In this document: positions 8,701 to 17,607 of the stretch, one piece after another | How the letters are laid out: every line of letters begins with the position of its first letter | How positions within the stretch are numbered: the first letter of the stretch is position 1 | Origin: JACKAQ01 sp965227145 | Lineage (GTDB): Bacteria; Calditrichota; Calditrichia; RBG-13-44-9; J075 | DNA: 64,000 nt | Assembly (NCBI GenBank): GCA_965227145.1 | Contig: OZ245730.1 | Span: 3,844,001-3,908,000 of the forward strand | Direction of reading: 5' to 3' | Made by a program: the position numbers and the translations under genes | The notes under the pieces: model-generated | What the model saw: the letters and a program-made list of their open reading frames with translations, nothing else | What the model was told of the DNA's origin: nothing | Databases searched by the model: none

Positions 8701-9870
8701 TTATGTGTGGGAAAATGTGATTTCCAGCCAGTCGCCTACCAGATTATCCGCAGACATTTTGTAATAGCTCAAAAAGTTCGGCAGCGCAAAATGATGCCGT
8801 TGGTTTTGCACCTGAATAACCAACTGATCGCCAAATTGTTCAATTTTGTAGTCATCCGTTTTCACAAATGGCAGGTGAATTTTCAACACATACAATCCGT
8901 CATTCGACGTAATACGGTAAGTTGATTCTTTGTGAAGAATTTCCGCCGGATCATTTTCCCCATACAACGCTTTCGCAATTTCTTCCAATAATTCCAGCCC
9001 GAACACCTCCCGTTGCTGATGCGGCACGGAAAGCACCGGCAGCGGCGCAAAACTATTGTTGATTTCGGTGAGATATTTGGCCTGCGCATCGAGGTAGTGC
9101 TGCCAACCCGGATCTTTTTTGGCGGAATCCGGCAGTACGCGATTGACGATCACGGCATCCACATTGTAGCCATACAGTTGCAAATAGGTGTAGGCCCGCC
9201 GCGCTTCCTGAATCACCATTTTTTCCGGATTGAGTACCAACCGGATCGCCGTAATTTCCGGATTGCAGAGCACGTCGTGAACATTTTGCAATTTTTCGAA
9301 CAACGTTTTTAGCTCCTCGTAACCTTTATCCAACGGGATTCCGGTGGTTTTGCGAACTGCCAACCCCACCGTTTGGAACGCCAGTTTTTGGAACGGAAAC
9401 GCTTTAGTGAGCCACCACTCGGTGGCTTGCGGCAGCGTGAGAAATGTCAGCGTTTCGCCGGTTGGCGCACTGTCGATGATGATCACTTCAAATTCATCCG
9501 AATTGTAAAATTGCTCCACCCACAGCAGCGCAGAAGCTTCACCCATTCCCGGAATCGCCGCCAATTCTTCGGCCGCAATTTCGTCGATGCCCTGCCATTT
9601 GAACACCATCAACATCAGCTCACGCATGTTTCCCCAGTATTTTTTCATCGAATAATACATGTCAATTTCCTGGGCAAACAGGTTTTCGGAAATTTGCACC
9701 GGCTCCGGACCCAACGGATGATCCAACGCATCAGCCAGACTGTGCGCCGGATCGGAAGAAATGACCAGCGTTTTATACCCTTTTGCCGCCGTTTTTAGCG
9801 CGGTTGCGGCTGCGCAGGTGGTTTTGCCCACACCGCCTTTGCCGGTCAATAAAATTATTCGTTTGCTCAT
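8701..9870 (-). CDS. ArsA/Get3-type anion-transporting ATPase with C-terminal HSP20-like domain
   Basis: 389 residues from the ATG at 9870, which places the deviant P-loop GKGGVGKTT at 10-18 as usual; the frame extends upstream but overlaps the divergent gene and lacks family similarity. Other landmarks: ISSDPAHSLADAL (switch-type motif), EIDMYYSMKKYW, IIDSAPTGETL and VVNRVLP. After the ATPase, residues about 305-389 form the alpha-crystallin/HSP20-like tail known from ArsA-like proteins of Chlorobi and related groups (YVLKIHLPFV, DWLEITFSHT). Such single-domain bacterial homologues are not proven arsenite pumps, and no ArsB or ArsC is nearby, so the substrate is open. Predicted cytoplasmic. 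Confidence 0.88.
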   Translation of the reverse strand: MSKRIILLTGKGGVGKTTCAAATALKTAAKGYKTLVISSDPAHSLADALDHPLGPEPVQISENLFAQEIDMYYSMKKYWGNMRELMLMVFKWQGIDEIAAEELAAIPGMGEASALLWVEQFYNSDEFEVIIIDSAPTGETLTFLTLPQATEWWLTKAFPFQKLAFQTVGLAVRKTTGIPLDKGYEELKTLFEKLQNVHDVLCNPEITAIRLVLNPEKMVIQEARRAYTYLQLYGYNVDAVIVNRVLPDSAKKDPGWQHYLDAQAKYLTEINNSFAPLPVLSVPHQQREVFGLELLEEIAKALYGENDPAEILHKESTYRITSNDGLYVLKIHLPFVKTDDYKIEQFGDQLVIQVQNQRHHFALPNFLSYYKMSADNLVGDWLEITFSHT

Positions 9871-10093
9871 AAGTTGATCAGTTCGATTGTTAACTCGTAT
9901 TCGGTTTCTCAAAATTATGGAATTTCCTGATTCGCAATCACAAAAATATACCGAATTTGGCGCGATCAAACAAACCCAACCGGATCTGCGGCGATATTTG
10001 CGCTGGCAAAAGTGCATTATTTTCGATAAATTAAAATTAGATTGGGATGGTCTTTCGGAAAAAACATTGACACCACAATACAACAGGAGATCC

Positions 10094-11236
10094 ATGCAAC
10101 AGCGCAAGCCGATCACCCCGGAAATGATCGAAGCCAACAAAGGCATTTTCGACGAACATTTTAACCCGGATTTTGCAATAGATTTGGTCGAACACCTGAT
10201 GCAGCACATCGACAGACTCTATTTTCGTTCGGAATTCATCGGTTTCGATCCGCCACCCGAACGCAACGATCCGGAACGTCCGCTGATATTTTGCAGCAAT
10301 CACTCCGGCATGGCGTTTCCGTGGGATGCCATCGTGTTTGTATCCATGCTGGCGCTTCGCAATGGCTACGATTTCAAAAAATCTGTCCGGGCCTTAACCG
10401 CGCCGATGCTCTCTATGTCCACATTGATGAATCCGTTTTTGGTCGAAAATTTCTGGAAACGCGGCGGCGGCGTGGATGCAACATTTCTTAACTTCAGTAC
10501 GATGATGCAATATCAGGAATCCAACCTGCTGGTTTTCCCCGAAGGTGTTCCGGGAATTGGCAAAGGGTTTAACAAACGCTATCAATTGCAGCGATTTGCG
10601 ACCTCGTTTGTGCGTCATGCCATCAAATACCGGACAGATCTCATCCCCTACTCCACCGTTAATGGTGAATTTATCAATCCGTTGAATGTCAAATCGGATT
10701 TCGTGAACATGCTTTCCCAAAAAGTTGGCATTCCGTTTATACCGGTTGGCTTGATGACGCTATTCGTGCCATTGCAGCCGTGGCTGTTTTATTTCGGCTT
10801 TCCCTGCAAACTGACATTTGTGATGGGCAAGCGCATTAAACCATATGAAATGATTGACAAGCCATACGAAGAAATTACGGACGACGAATTTCAGGAAATT
10901 GCGGATCGAATAAAAGAACAAATGCAGACGGAATTAAACGAAGCTGTAAAAAAATACGGGAAACAACCCTATCGCTTTCGGGAATTGTTCAAACTTTGGC
11001 GGAAAAATTTGCGGGATATCCCCTATTTTATGCCATTGCTGTGGCCGTCATTATTTGCAGAATTCGACAGGCTCGCCCGAAAAGGGCGGGTTCAACCGCT
11101 TAATATCAATTTATACAAAGGATTAAAAGCTCATTTGAAAAACCCGATCACTTTTGCGTTTTACATTCCGCTTCTGGGATGGATTCCCATACTTATCCGC
11201 GGTTACCGGGAGCGAAAACAGTTAACTCGAAAATAA
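10094..11236 (+). CDS. PlsC-like glycerolipid acyltransferase
   Basis: 380 residues from the ATG at 10094, chosen because CAGGAG lies just upstream; the frame is open back to 9887 but that stretch overlaps the intergenic region of the divergent ArsA gene. The acyltransferase block begins with FCSNHSGMAFPWDA, a variant of the NHx4D motif with extra residues between His and Asp, followed by FPEGVPGIGKGF, the PEG motif. About 120 residues of C-terminal extension end in a membrane-proximal hydrophobic segment (FYIPLLGWIPIL). It probably transfers acyl chains to a glycerol phosphate or another lipid alcohol at the inner membrane face; the acceptor is not readable. It is not obviously in an operon. 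Confidence 0.82.
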   Translation: MQQRKPITPEMIEANKGIFDEHFNPDFAIDLVEHLMQHIDRLYFRSEFIGFDPPPERNDPERPLIFCSNHSGMAFPWDAIVFVSMLALRNGYDFKKSVRALTAPMLSMSTLMNPFLVENFWKRGGGVDATFLNFSTMMQYQESNLLVFPEGVPGIGKGFNKRYQLQRFATSFVRHAIKYRTDLIPYSTVNGEFINPLNVKSDFVNMLSQKVGIPFIPVGLMTLFVPLQPWLFYFGFPCKLTFVMGKRIKPYEMIDKPYEEITDDEFQEIADRIKEQMQTELNEAVKKYGKQPYRFRELFKLWRKNLRDIPYFMPLLWPSLFAEFDRLARKGRVQPLNINLYKGLKAHLKNPITFAFYIPLLGWIPILIRGYRERKQLTRK

Positions 11237-11319
11237 ATCTATTGTTTCGCGGAAATTCTTACGATATATTGTTAACATATAGATGTTTATATTAGTCATA
11301 ATTTTGGAATGTAAAAAAT

Positions 11320-11604
11320 ATGCTTACAACAGACAAACTGGACGCTGCAGCAGAAATGCTGAAAGCCATTGCGCACCCCACGCGTATCGCCATTATTAAT
11401 TTGCTGGAAAATAGCAATCGCCTGACAGTTACGGAGATTTTTGAAACGCTCGGTATCGAACAGGCTGTTGCATCGCATCATTTACGAATTTTGCGGGACA
11501 GAGGTGTGCTGAACAGCGAAAAAGATGGCAAAAACCGTTTCTATTATTTGAAACACGACCGGTTGAGCCAGATCATCGAGTGCATCGATAAATGCACTTC
11601 TTAA
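11320..11604 (+). CDS. ArsR/SmtB-family winged-helix regulator
   Basis: 94 residues with the full family fold: LKAIAHPTRIAIINLL (helix before the HTH), TVTEIFETLGIEQAVASHHLRILRDRGVL (HTH and recognition helix), then the wing DGKNRFYYL. The alpha-3 metal motif ELCVCDL of arsenic and cadmium sensors is absent (LTVTEIF instead). The C-terminus carries two Cys (IIECIDKCTS), which could be an alternative thiol or metal site. A short palindrome TGTTAACA (11270-11277) lies about 40 bases upstream and could be part of an operator. The neighbouring ArsA-like ATPase is on the other side of the acyltransferase gene, so no clear ars operon is formed. Confidence 0.9.
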   Translation: MLTTDKLDAAAEMLKAIAHPTRIAIINLLENSNRLTVTEIFETLGIEQAVASHHLRILRDRGVLNSEKDGKNRFYYLKHDRLSQIIECIDKCTS

Positions 11605-11637
11605 GCTACTGTTTATTTTATACTTACCGGATTGATT

Positions 11638-12240
11638 TTATATATTGCGAACAGCCCGAACTTTAACAAAATATCGCGGGCTTTTCGGATAACAAAAACC
11701 GCCCCGATAGCTGACAATCCACACACGACCATTCGATAAATCTTCATCCGCCGTAAAAATGTAATCTTGGCTTTTGTCAAATACCGGATCGATATAGCCA
11801 CTTTCACTTAAATCTGAATTCATCAAAGACAAAGCTTCTTCCAGCGTTGGCAATCGCCAGTCGGTATAGTTCAGAAATTTTCCAAACCCTAAAAAATTAC
11901 CGTGATTTAAGCGGCGGATGTATCGTTTCGCGCGGGAATAATCCATATCAATTCCAGAGCCGCTCCGTTGCCACATCAAACCGGTATTCAAATCGGATAC
12001 CACAGTGCCGTTGTGCTGCAATTGAAAATCATGCAATATACTTTCGCCGGAGGGATTTGCCCATGAGAAATGATATTGGTCGGTGCAATAAAAACGATAT
12101 TTTGTGAGAAGCTCGGATGCCAGTTGGTCATCCAGATTGTGAACGGGTTTATGCCGGAAACGGTAGCGAACATGATGAGCGTTAGGCACATCATGTGACG
12201 GTTGCACAACAGCAACTGCACGAGTTACTTTGTTTTCCAT
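11638..12240 (-). CDS. DUF1566 (Lcl C-terminal-type) domain protein
   Basis: 200 residues from the ATG at 12240, with GAGGTG upstream (an in-frame GTG at 12249 overlaps that site). Residues about 80-200 form a DUF1566 domain: VSDLNTGLMWQ, a helix with RAKRYIRRLN, YTDWRLPTLEEAL, then VRAVRNI at the very end. This C-type-lectin-like domain is usually found in exported or surface proteins and may bind ligands. The first 75 residues are not recognised and show no clear signal peptide, which is unusual for the domain. A paralogous DUF1566 domain ends the caspase-like protein at 44471-45919, with the same order of motifs and the same terminal VRAVRN. Function unknown. Confidence 0.75.
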   Translation of the reverse strand: MENKVTRAVAVVQPSHDVPNAHHVRYRFRHKPVHNLDDQLASELLTKYRFYCTDQYHFSWANPSGESILHDFQLQHNGTVVSDLNTGLMWQRSGSGIDMDYSRAKRYIRRLNHGNFLGFGKFLNYTDWRLPTLEEALSLMNSDLSESGYIDPVFDKSQDYIFTADEDLSNGRVWIVSYRGGFCYPKSPRYFVKVRAVRNI

Positions 12241-12470
12241 AAAATTCACCTCAGCGTACGCGTAAAATGATGATTAAAACCGGGTGATCAATGCCAACTA
12301 TTCCATGTACAGAAAATGATTACGAAAATGTCGTTAATACTCCGATGCACTTTCAAATTACAATATTTGATGCATTTATGCAAAATATCGTTATAATTTT
12401 TTTATGGAATTGCTTTCGAAAAGCAAATAAACAGGAAGGCGGGTTTATCAGAATCAGCAGTTTTATTTCA

Positions 12471-12503
12471 TTTGGCAAAACTGGTTATAACGGTTTTGCC
12501 AAA
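12471..12503. repeat. inverted repeat downstream of the chemoreceptor gene
   Basis: TTTGGCAAAAC (12471-12481) is perfectly complementary to GTTTTGCCAAA (12493-12503) across an 11-base loop. It lies 32 bases after the chemoreceptor stop. No T-tract follows on either strand, so it may be a non-canonical terminator or RNA 3' stabiliser. Confidence 0.55.
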
Positions 12504-12534
12504 CATTGAAATCGGACGATTTAATGCATCGCAA

Positions 12535-14436
12535 TTAATTATCAGCAACCATGAACGCTGAAGGTTTCCTGAGTTGGAATTGCCCCATCAACGATTTGAG
12601 GTCCATTGTCATTTGGCGCATATCGACCACCGCTTCCGATATTTGGGCAACCCCGGTTTCCGATTCGGATGATACTTTGGAAATTGTCTCAATTTTGACA
12701 GAAATATCCTCGCTGGTGGTGGATTGCTGTTCATTTGCTGCGGCTATTTGTTGCACCATTTCCACAACTTTATCTGCACTGCTGACAATTTTTTCCAATG
12801 CGTTGCCGGCTTTATCCGCCAGCTCGATGCCTGCGGTAACTTCGGAGCTGCCTTTTTTCATGGCATTTACTGCGTTTTCAGTTTCATTTTGAATATTGCG
12901 AATCATTTGGGCAATTTTTTTGGTTGCTTCGGTTGTGCGCTCCGCCAATCGCCGCACTTCATCGGCAACAACGGCAAATCCCCTCCCCTGATCGCCGGCG
13001 CGAGCAGCTTCAATTGCCGCGTTCAGCGCGAGCAAATTGGTTTGATCGGCAATATCGTCAATCACCATAATTATTTCACCGATTTGTGCGCTGGCATCGC
13101 CAAGTTTTTCCACAGTTGCGGTGGAGTTGATGACGGTTTCGGCAATCTGGTTGATTTTTTCAACCGTTTGACGAACGATTTCGCCGCCTTCGCGGGCAGT
13201 TTTGCCACTTTCGGTAGCTTGCCCCGCTGCAAAAGTGGTATTTTGGGCAGTGTGAACAATGGTGCGGGTCATTTCTTCCACAGCCGCGGCCGCATCTGCA
13301 GATTGCATTGCCTGCGATTTGATGCCAATAGATAATTCTTCTGACGAACTGTTGATTTGGGAGGAAGCATCAGCTGTTTTCTCAACAACTTGCTGCACTT
13401 CCAGCATCATTTCTTCAATTTTTTCGACCGCACGATTGAAACCGTCGAACAACCGCCCGATTTCATTTTGGTCATCCGTATTTAACTGAACGGACAGATC
13501 GCCGTTGGCAAATCGTTCCATTCCCGCCAAAAGTGTATTGACACTGTGCGATAAATATTCCCGTTGCGATTCCGCTTCCGATACCGCCTGCTGAACTTTT
13601 TGTTCGACACCGGATTTTTCGGCTTTTAAATCACTCATCAATTTATTGAGATTATCTGCCATATTATTGAAACTTGATCCGAGAAGCCCGATTTCGTCGC
13701 TGTTTTCGATGCGAACCCGCACACCCGTTTCGCCATTGGCGAGCTGTTCTGCAGCCGTTGCCAAATCTTTTACGGGCGTGATGATGTGGTTGCTCAACTG
13801 CACCACAAAGACAATCGTAAAAACGAGCCCCAGCAACGAAATTGCAACAATGGATAAATTGCCAAATGAATACGACGATTCCATCCCCTCGTGATTTTGA
13901 GCAACCCGTTTCGCGATGGTTTTTTCGGCTACGTTTGATTGATCCATCACTTTTTCGTATGCGGCATCGAATCGCACATCCGAATCGCTGCCCACCGCAT
14001 TTGACCCTTTTTTGTTGGAATTGTATCGCTTTTCGCCGACCTGCAGCAGGTCATTGAGTGCCATTTTTAATTGTTGCAAATCCTGAATTAGCTGGTCATC
14101 CGTAACGGGATGAATTTGCAAGCCTTCGATCGTTCCGCCCTGAATCATTTTGTCGCAATAATCCGCAGATTGTTTCCAAAAACCGTACACGTTTTCGATG
14201 GATTCACCTTCATCGCCGGAGAGGATTTCCTCAAACCACAAATGTCCTTTTGTGGTAAGATATTTAATTTCTTTGACCGTTGACAATAATGGCAAATCTT
14301 CGTCAACAAGCATATTGGCGCTATTGAATAACGATCGCAACTCGGTAATTCCCATAATTCCGCTTCCGATCAGCAACAAAATAACCGCACCAAATCCGAT
14401 ATTCAGCTTCTGCCGAATGCTTGCGTTTTGTAACAT
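12535..14436 (-). CDS. methyl-accepting chemotaxis protein
   Basis: 633 residues. Membrane helix 1 at about 12-32, a periplasmic helical sensor (35-185) rich in acidic residues, membrane helix 2 at about 193-214, then HAMP (215-265, starting ITPVKDLATAA). A second HAMP-like segment appears at about 295-345 (MERFANGDLSVQL, then NEIGRLFDGFN). The signalling hairpin tip is intact at about 460-500: DDIADQTNLLALNAAIEAA, followed by GFAVVADEVRRLAERT. There is no C-terminal pentapeptide for CheR/CheB docking. It should signal to CheA/CheW, but no che genes are in the window, so it acts with genes elsewhere. The ligand cannot be predicted. Confidence 0.95.
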   Translation of the reverse strand: MLQNASIRQKLNIGFGAVILLLIGSGIMGITELRSLFNSANMLVDEDLPLLSTVKEIKYLTTKGHLWFEEILSGDEGESIENVYGFWKQSADYCDKMIQGGTIEGLQIHPVTDDQLIQDLQQLKMALNDLLQVGEKRYNSNKKGSNAVGSDSDVRFDAAYEKVMDQSNVAEKTIAKRVAQNHEGMESSYSFGNLSIVAISLLGLVFTIVFVVQLSNHIITPVKDLATAAEQLANGETGVRVRIENSDEIGLLGSSFNNMADNLNKLMSDLKAEKSGVEQKVQQAVSEAESQREYLSHSVNTLLAGMERFANGDLSVQLNTDDQNEIGRLFDGFNRAVEKIEEMMLEVQQVVEKTADASSQINSSSEELSIGIKSQAMQSADAAAAVEEMTRTIVHTAQNTTFAAGQATESGKTAREGGEIVRQTVEKINQIAETVINSTATVEKLGDASAQIGEIIMVIDDIADQTNLLALNAAIEAARAGDQGRGFAVVADEVRRLAERTTEATKKIAQMIRNIQNETENAVNAMKKGSSEVTAGIELADKAGNALEKIVSSADKVVEMVQQIAAANEQQSTTSEDISVKIETISKVSSESETGVAQISEAVVDMRQMTMDLKSLMGQFQLRKPSAFMVADN

Positions 14437-14464
14437 CCTTTATCCCTCCGATAATAAATTGTAC

Positions 14465-15865
14465 TTATAGACTAATTTCAAATCTCGCCCCAACAGCGAT
14501 GGAATTTTGAAGTTGTAAATCCATTCCCGGATTGACGATATATTGCAAATCCGGCTGCATCGCAAACCACGGAAACAATTGAGCCCGATAGCTGAGCTCG
14601 ATTACAGTTTCAGCGGTTTCGACCGGTTGACCGGATTGCGCCATCCACTGCCGGAACGGTGATCCGTTACGTACCATCGCAACAGCAACGCCCAAAGCAT
14701 CCGCATCGCGCCCGGAAAAAATACCGCTGTAAACCGCGCCGGCGCTGTAAAACAAACCGATTTGATTGTATGTGCTGTTGGCAAATCCCACATTCGCAAA
14801 GCAGGACAAACCCTGTGCCGGATCGGAATATTCCCGGAACAATTGCCGCTCTCCAATCAGATAAACACCCATATTGCTATTATTGAATGATGCTTCATCG
14901 ATTGAAGCAAAATCCGCCGTATAACGCCAGCCACCGATTGCGATTTTTTGATACGGTTCCATAAAAATTCCCGAACCCCGGATGCTCCCGATCTCACCGG
15001 TGAGCAACAGCCCGTCATTGCTGTTGAAGCGATGAATTTGAGTGCCCTCCGGTTTATCCGGATTGCCCGAAACCGCATCGAACGCTGCAAACTGTCCGTA
15101 AATATCATCTGCGGGCGAATAACGCAACCGAAGCGCCACCGAAGTTGCGGGGAAAATGGACGGACCATTTTGCCCCGTTTGGGCAAATTCCGCACCAATC
15201 CCGAAAGAACTGTTGATAAAAAATCCGGCTGTTTCAGTTACGTAAAACTCTGAATTTAAATCAATTAAACCTATTTTTAGAGACCAGGTATCCTGAGCAA
15301 AATTTTGCTCCAGCCACATTTCGTAAATTTTCCAGGTGTTGAACGCGTCAATATTACTGACACCCTGAAAATCACCGATATGGTCGCCGGGGCTGCCGCC
15401 GTAATTTCCCAAAACATATAAAAACATCGTAGCGCCGTGCCATCCCATCAGCTCATCGCCGTCAAATGCCATTGCGATATCAATATTATTCAACCATTCG
15501 CTACCACTCGCAATACCGCCGGAAACGTTGGAAATCATGTCTCCGGTCAGCACGGTTTCCAGCTCAATGCCTTTTTCTGCAAGTTTACTGCGCAACCCAA
15601 TCCAGCCATTGGTCATTGACGTCCAGCCGGCGTTTTCTTCCGACTGGATCAACGGCATTTCCGACGATTCGCCGCTGGACTCATTTTCGGTGCTCTCTGC
15701 TTTTTCGGCGAGCGGTTCGGATTGTGTTTCCTTACTTTTCTCTTGTGCTTTTTTTTGTTGATCAACATCTTTTTGTTGCTGGGCATTTGCAGTAGTTGTT
15801 AAAAACAGCGATAAACTCAGTAATAACATCCAGTTCCATGCCTTTTTCAATGTAGAATTTTTCAT
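14465..15865 (-). CDS. OprB-type carbohydrate porin
   Basis: 466 residues from the ATG at 15865, preceded by GGAG at nine bases; another in-frame ATG at 15880 overlaps that site. The signal peptide ends near residue 28 (ANA/Q). A Gln/Lys/Glu/Ser-rich spacer (29-75) precedes the barrel. Family features: GWTSMTNGWIGLRSKLAEKGIELE, WLNNIDIAMAFDGDELMGWHGA, an alternating beta-strand pattern to the end, and a C-terminal Phe-like aromatic/hydrophobic strand (GARFEISL). OprB-type porins admit sugars across the outer membrane. The N-terminal spacer is longer and more charged than in proteobacterial OprB and might reach into the peptidoglycan. No sugar-uptake genes sit nearby. Confidence 0.85.
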   Translation of the reverse strand: MKNSTLKKAWNWMLLLSLSLFLTTTANAQQQKDVDQQKKAQEKSKETQSEPLAEKAESTENESSGESSEMPLIQSEENAGWTSMTNGWIGLRSKLAEKGIELETVLTGDMISNVSGGIASGSEWLNNIDIAMAFDGDELMGWHGATMFLYVLGNYGGSPGDHIGDFQGVSNIDAFNTWKIYEMWLEQNFAQDTWSLKIGLIDLNSEFYVTETAGFFINSSFGIGAEFAQTGQNGPSIFPATSVALRLRYSPADDIYGQFAAFDAVSGNPDKPEGTQIHRFNSNDGLLLTGEIGSIRGSGIFMEPYQKIAIGGWRYTADFASIDEASFNNSNMGVYLIGERQLFREYSDPAQGLSCFANVGFANSTYNQIGLFYSAGAVYSGIFSGRDADALGVAVAMVRNGSPFRQWMAQSGQPVETAETVIELSYRAQLFPWFAMQPDLQYIVNPGMDLQLQNSIAVGARFEISL

Positions 15866-16120
15866 CTTATCAGGCTCCATTATAATTGTTAAACTGCTTT
15901 CAAAGGTTATAATCGTTAGAGAATAACCTTTCATTAAAAAAAACCATTGATCTTGCAACATATATTTTACCCGTTAGGCGTAAAAAAATATGATAACCGT
16001 CATGTTTTAAACCAGTGGGCTTAAACGAGAAATAGTATCCTCTAATAATGTTTGTTGTGTTTGTAACCATGTGTTAATTTTCAAAAAAGGGAAATTTTTG
16101 AAAACCAGCGGAGGCTTGAA

Positions 16121-17014
16121 TTGGCAAATCACGACCATCACCACACACATTCTCACCCAAAGCCGAATAACATCCGGATGGCATTTTTTCTCAATCTGGG
16201 GTTCACAATTCTGGAAATTGTCGGGGGGTTTTTAACCAATAGCGTTGCCATTTTGTCGGATGCGTTGCACGATTTAGGTGATAGCCTCTCGCTGGGTTTG
16301 GCGTGGTATCTGGATAATTTTTCCAGAAAAAAGCGTAACAAAAAATTTTCCTACGGCTACCGGCGATTTTCGTTATTGGGCGCGCTGATAAACGCCGTTG
16401 TGCTGATTGTCGGATCGCTGTTTATTTTGTCCGAAGCGGTGCCGCGCATCATTTCGCCGGAACATTCGAATGCGCAGGGCATGATCGCATTCGCAATAAT
16501 TGGCGTTTTGGTGAACGGCTTTGCGGCGTTTCGGATGAAAGACGATCACTCGATGAACGCACAGGTCGTCGCCTGGCATTTGCTGGAAGATGTGTTGGGC
16601 TGGGTCGCCGTTCTGATTGTCGGGATAACGCTACTGTTTACGGACATCCATATCCTTGATCCCATATTATCAGTATTAATAACGCTTTACGTGCTTTACA
16701 ACGTTCTCGGAAATCTCCGGAAAACGCTGGATTTATTTCTGCAGGCTTCTCCGCCAGATATAAATATTGATGAAATTGAAAAACAATTTCTGCAAATTGA
16801 GCAGGTGAATTCTGTCCATCACACCCATGTCTGGACGCTGGACGGCGAACATCATGTGCTGTCCACACATTTGGTGATTGACAATGCAGCTTCAAAAACA
16901 GAAATTATGGTCATCAAATCGCACAGTAAAAAAATCATCGAACCGATGAATATTGAACACATAACTGTAGAAATAGAGTTCGAAGACGAAGATTGTGAAA
17001 TGAGGGAAACTTGA
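16121..17014 (+). CDS. CDF-family zinc/cation efflux transporter
   Basis: 297 residues starting at TTG, justified by GGAGG at 16110-16114 and by the His-rich N-terminus (HDHHHTHSH) that would be lost with the next ATG. Six membrane helices; metal site pairs are DALHDLGD in helix 2 and HLLEDVLGW in helix 5, the HxxxD/DxxxD tetrad typical of Zn-transporting CDF proteins. The C-terminal cytoplasmic domain (205-297) has HHTHVWTLDGEHHVLSTHL, the dimer/metal-sensing fold. It exports Zn2+ or a similar ion in exchange for protons. The stop is followed after 33 bases by a Nudix gene, likely cotranscribed. Confidence 0.93.
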   Translation: MANHDHHHTHSHPKPNNIRMAFFLNLGFTILEIVGGFLTNSVAILSDALHDLGDSLSLGLAWYLDNFSRKKRNKKFSYGYRRFSLLGALINAVVLIVGSLFILSEAVPRIISPEHSNAQGMIAFAIIGVLVNGFAAFRMKDDHSMNAQVVAWHLLEDVLGWVAVLIVGITLLFTDIHILDPILSVLITLYVLYNVLGNLRKTLDLFLQASPPDINIDEIEKQFLQIEQVNSVHHTHVWTLDGEHHVLSTHLVIDNAASKTEIMVIKSHSKKIIEPMNIEHITVEIEFEDEDCEMRET

Positions 17015-17047
17015 GGAAATTCGAACGGATAAAGTGACAGGAAACTT

Positions 17048-17599
17048 ATGGAAGAGAAACTCACCGAGCTCGCACGCTGGAAAACGCTGGACAGCCGTAT
17101 TTTACACAAAAATCCGTTTTGGACGTATAAAATGGATCGATTTGAGATTCCCGGTAAAATGCGCGGCGAATATTATTTTGTTACCACCAACGGTTCCAGC
17201 ATGGTTATTCCGGTAACGGATGACGGAAAAATTGGCTTGGTAAAGCAATATCGTTATTTATGCGACCGCGATTGTATCGAATTTCCCTGCGGAAGCGTGA
17301 AACCCAACAGCGATCACCTCGAAACCGCACATGCAGAACTTGCCGAAGAAGCCGGAGTGCAAGCCGGAAATATGCAACTAATCGGCGAATACAACCCCTA
17401 CAACGGCGTTACCACTGAAATGTGCAACGTATATTTGGCAACAAATTTGATCCAAACAGAATCGAAACCGGATGCAACGGAAGAATTTGAGCGACTGTGG
17501 CTTTTGCCCGCAGAATTGGATGCGCTGATTCGCGCCGGCGAAATTTGGGATGGCATGACGTTGGCCGCCTGGGCGTTGGCACAACCGCATTTGCGCTGA
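17048..17599 (+). CDS. Nudix-fold protein of the ADP-ribose pyrophosphatase group, degenerate Nudix box
   Basis: 183 residues, no signal. Overall layout is that of ADP-ribose/nucleoside-diphosphate-sugar hydrolases (YYFVTTNGSSMVIPVTDDGKIGLVKQYRY before the box, then VYLATNL and EEFERLWLLP after it). The box reads GSVKPNS, seven residues, then AELAEEAGV. Compared with GX5EX7REUXEEXGU, the first Glu is Ser and the Arg is Ala, while the EE pair that binds metal is kept. Catalysis may be weakened or the substrate different. It follows the CDF transporter by 33 bases, and converges on the next gene with only 8 bases between stops. Confidence 0.8.
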   Translation: MEEKLTELARWKTLDSRILHKNPFWTYKMDRFEIPGKMRGEYYFVTTNGSSMVIPVTDDGKIGLVKQYRYLCDRDCIEFPCGSVKPNSDHLETAHAELAEEAGVQAGNMQLIGEYNPYNGVTTEMCNVYLATNLIQTESKPDATEEFERLWLLPAELDALIRAGEIWDGMTLAAWALAQPHLR

Positions 17600-17607
17600 T
17601 GCGCCAA

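Noticed and set aside
9871..10209. N-terminal extension of the ArsA-like frame
   Set aside because: The P-loop must lie within the first about 20 residues in this family; the extension overlaps the divergent acyltransferase gene.
12291..12509. 72-residue open frame
   Set aside because: Contains the 33-base inverted repeat, lacks a ribosome site and has noncoding-like composition.
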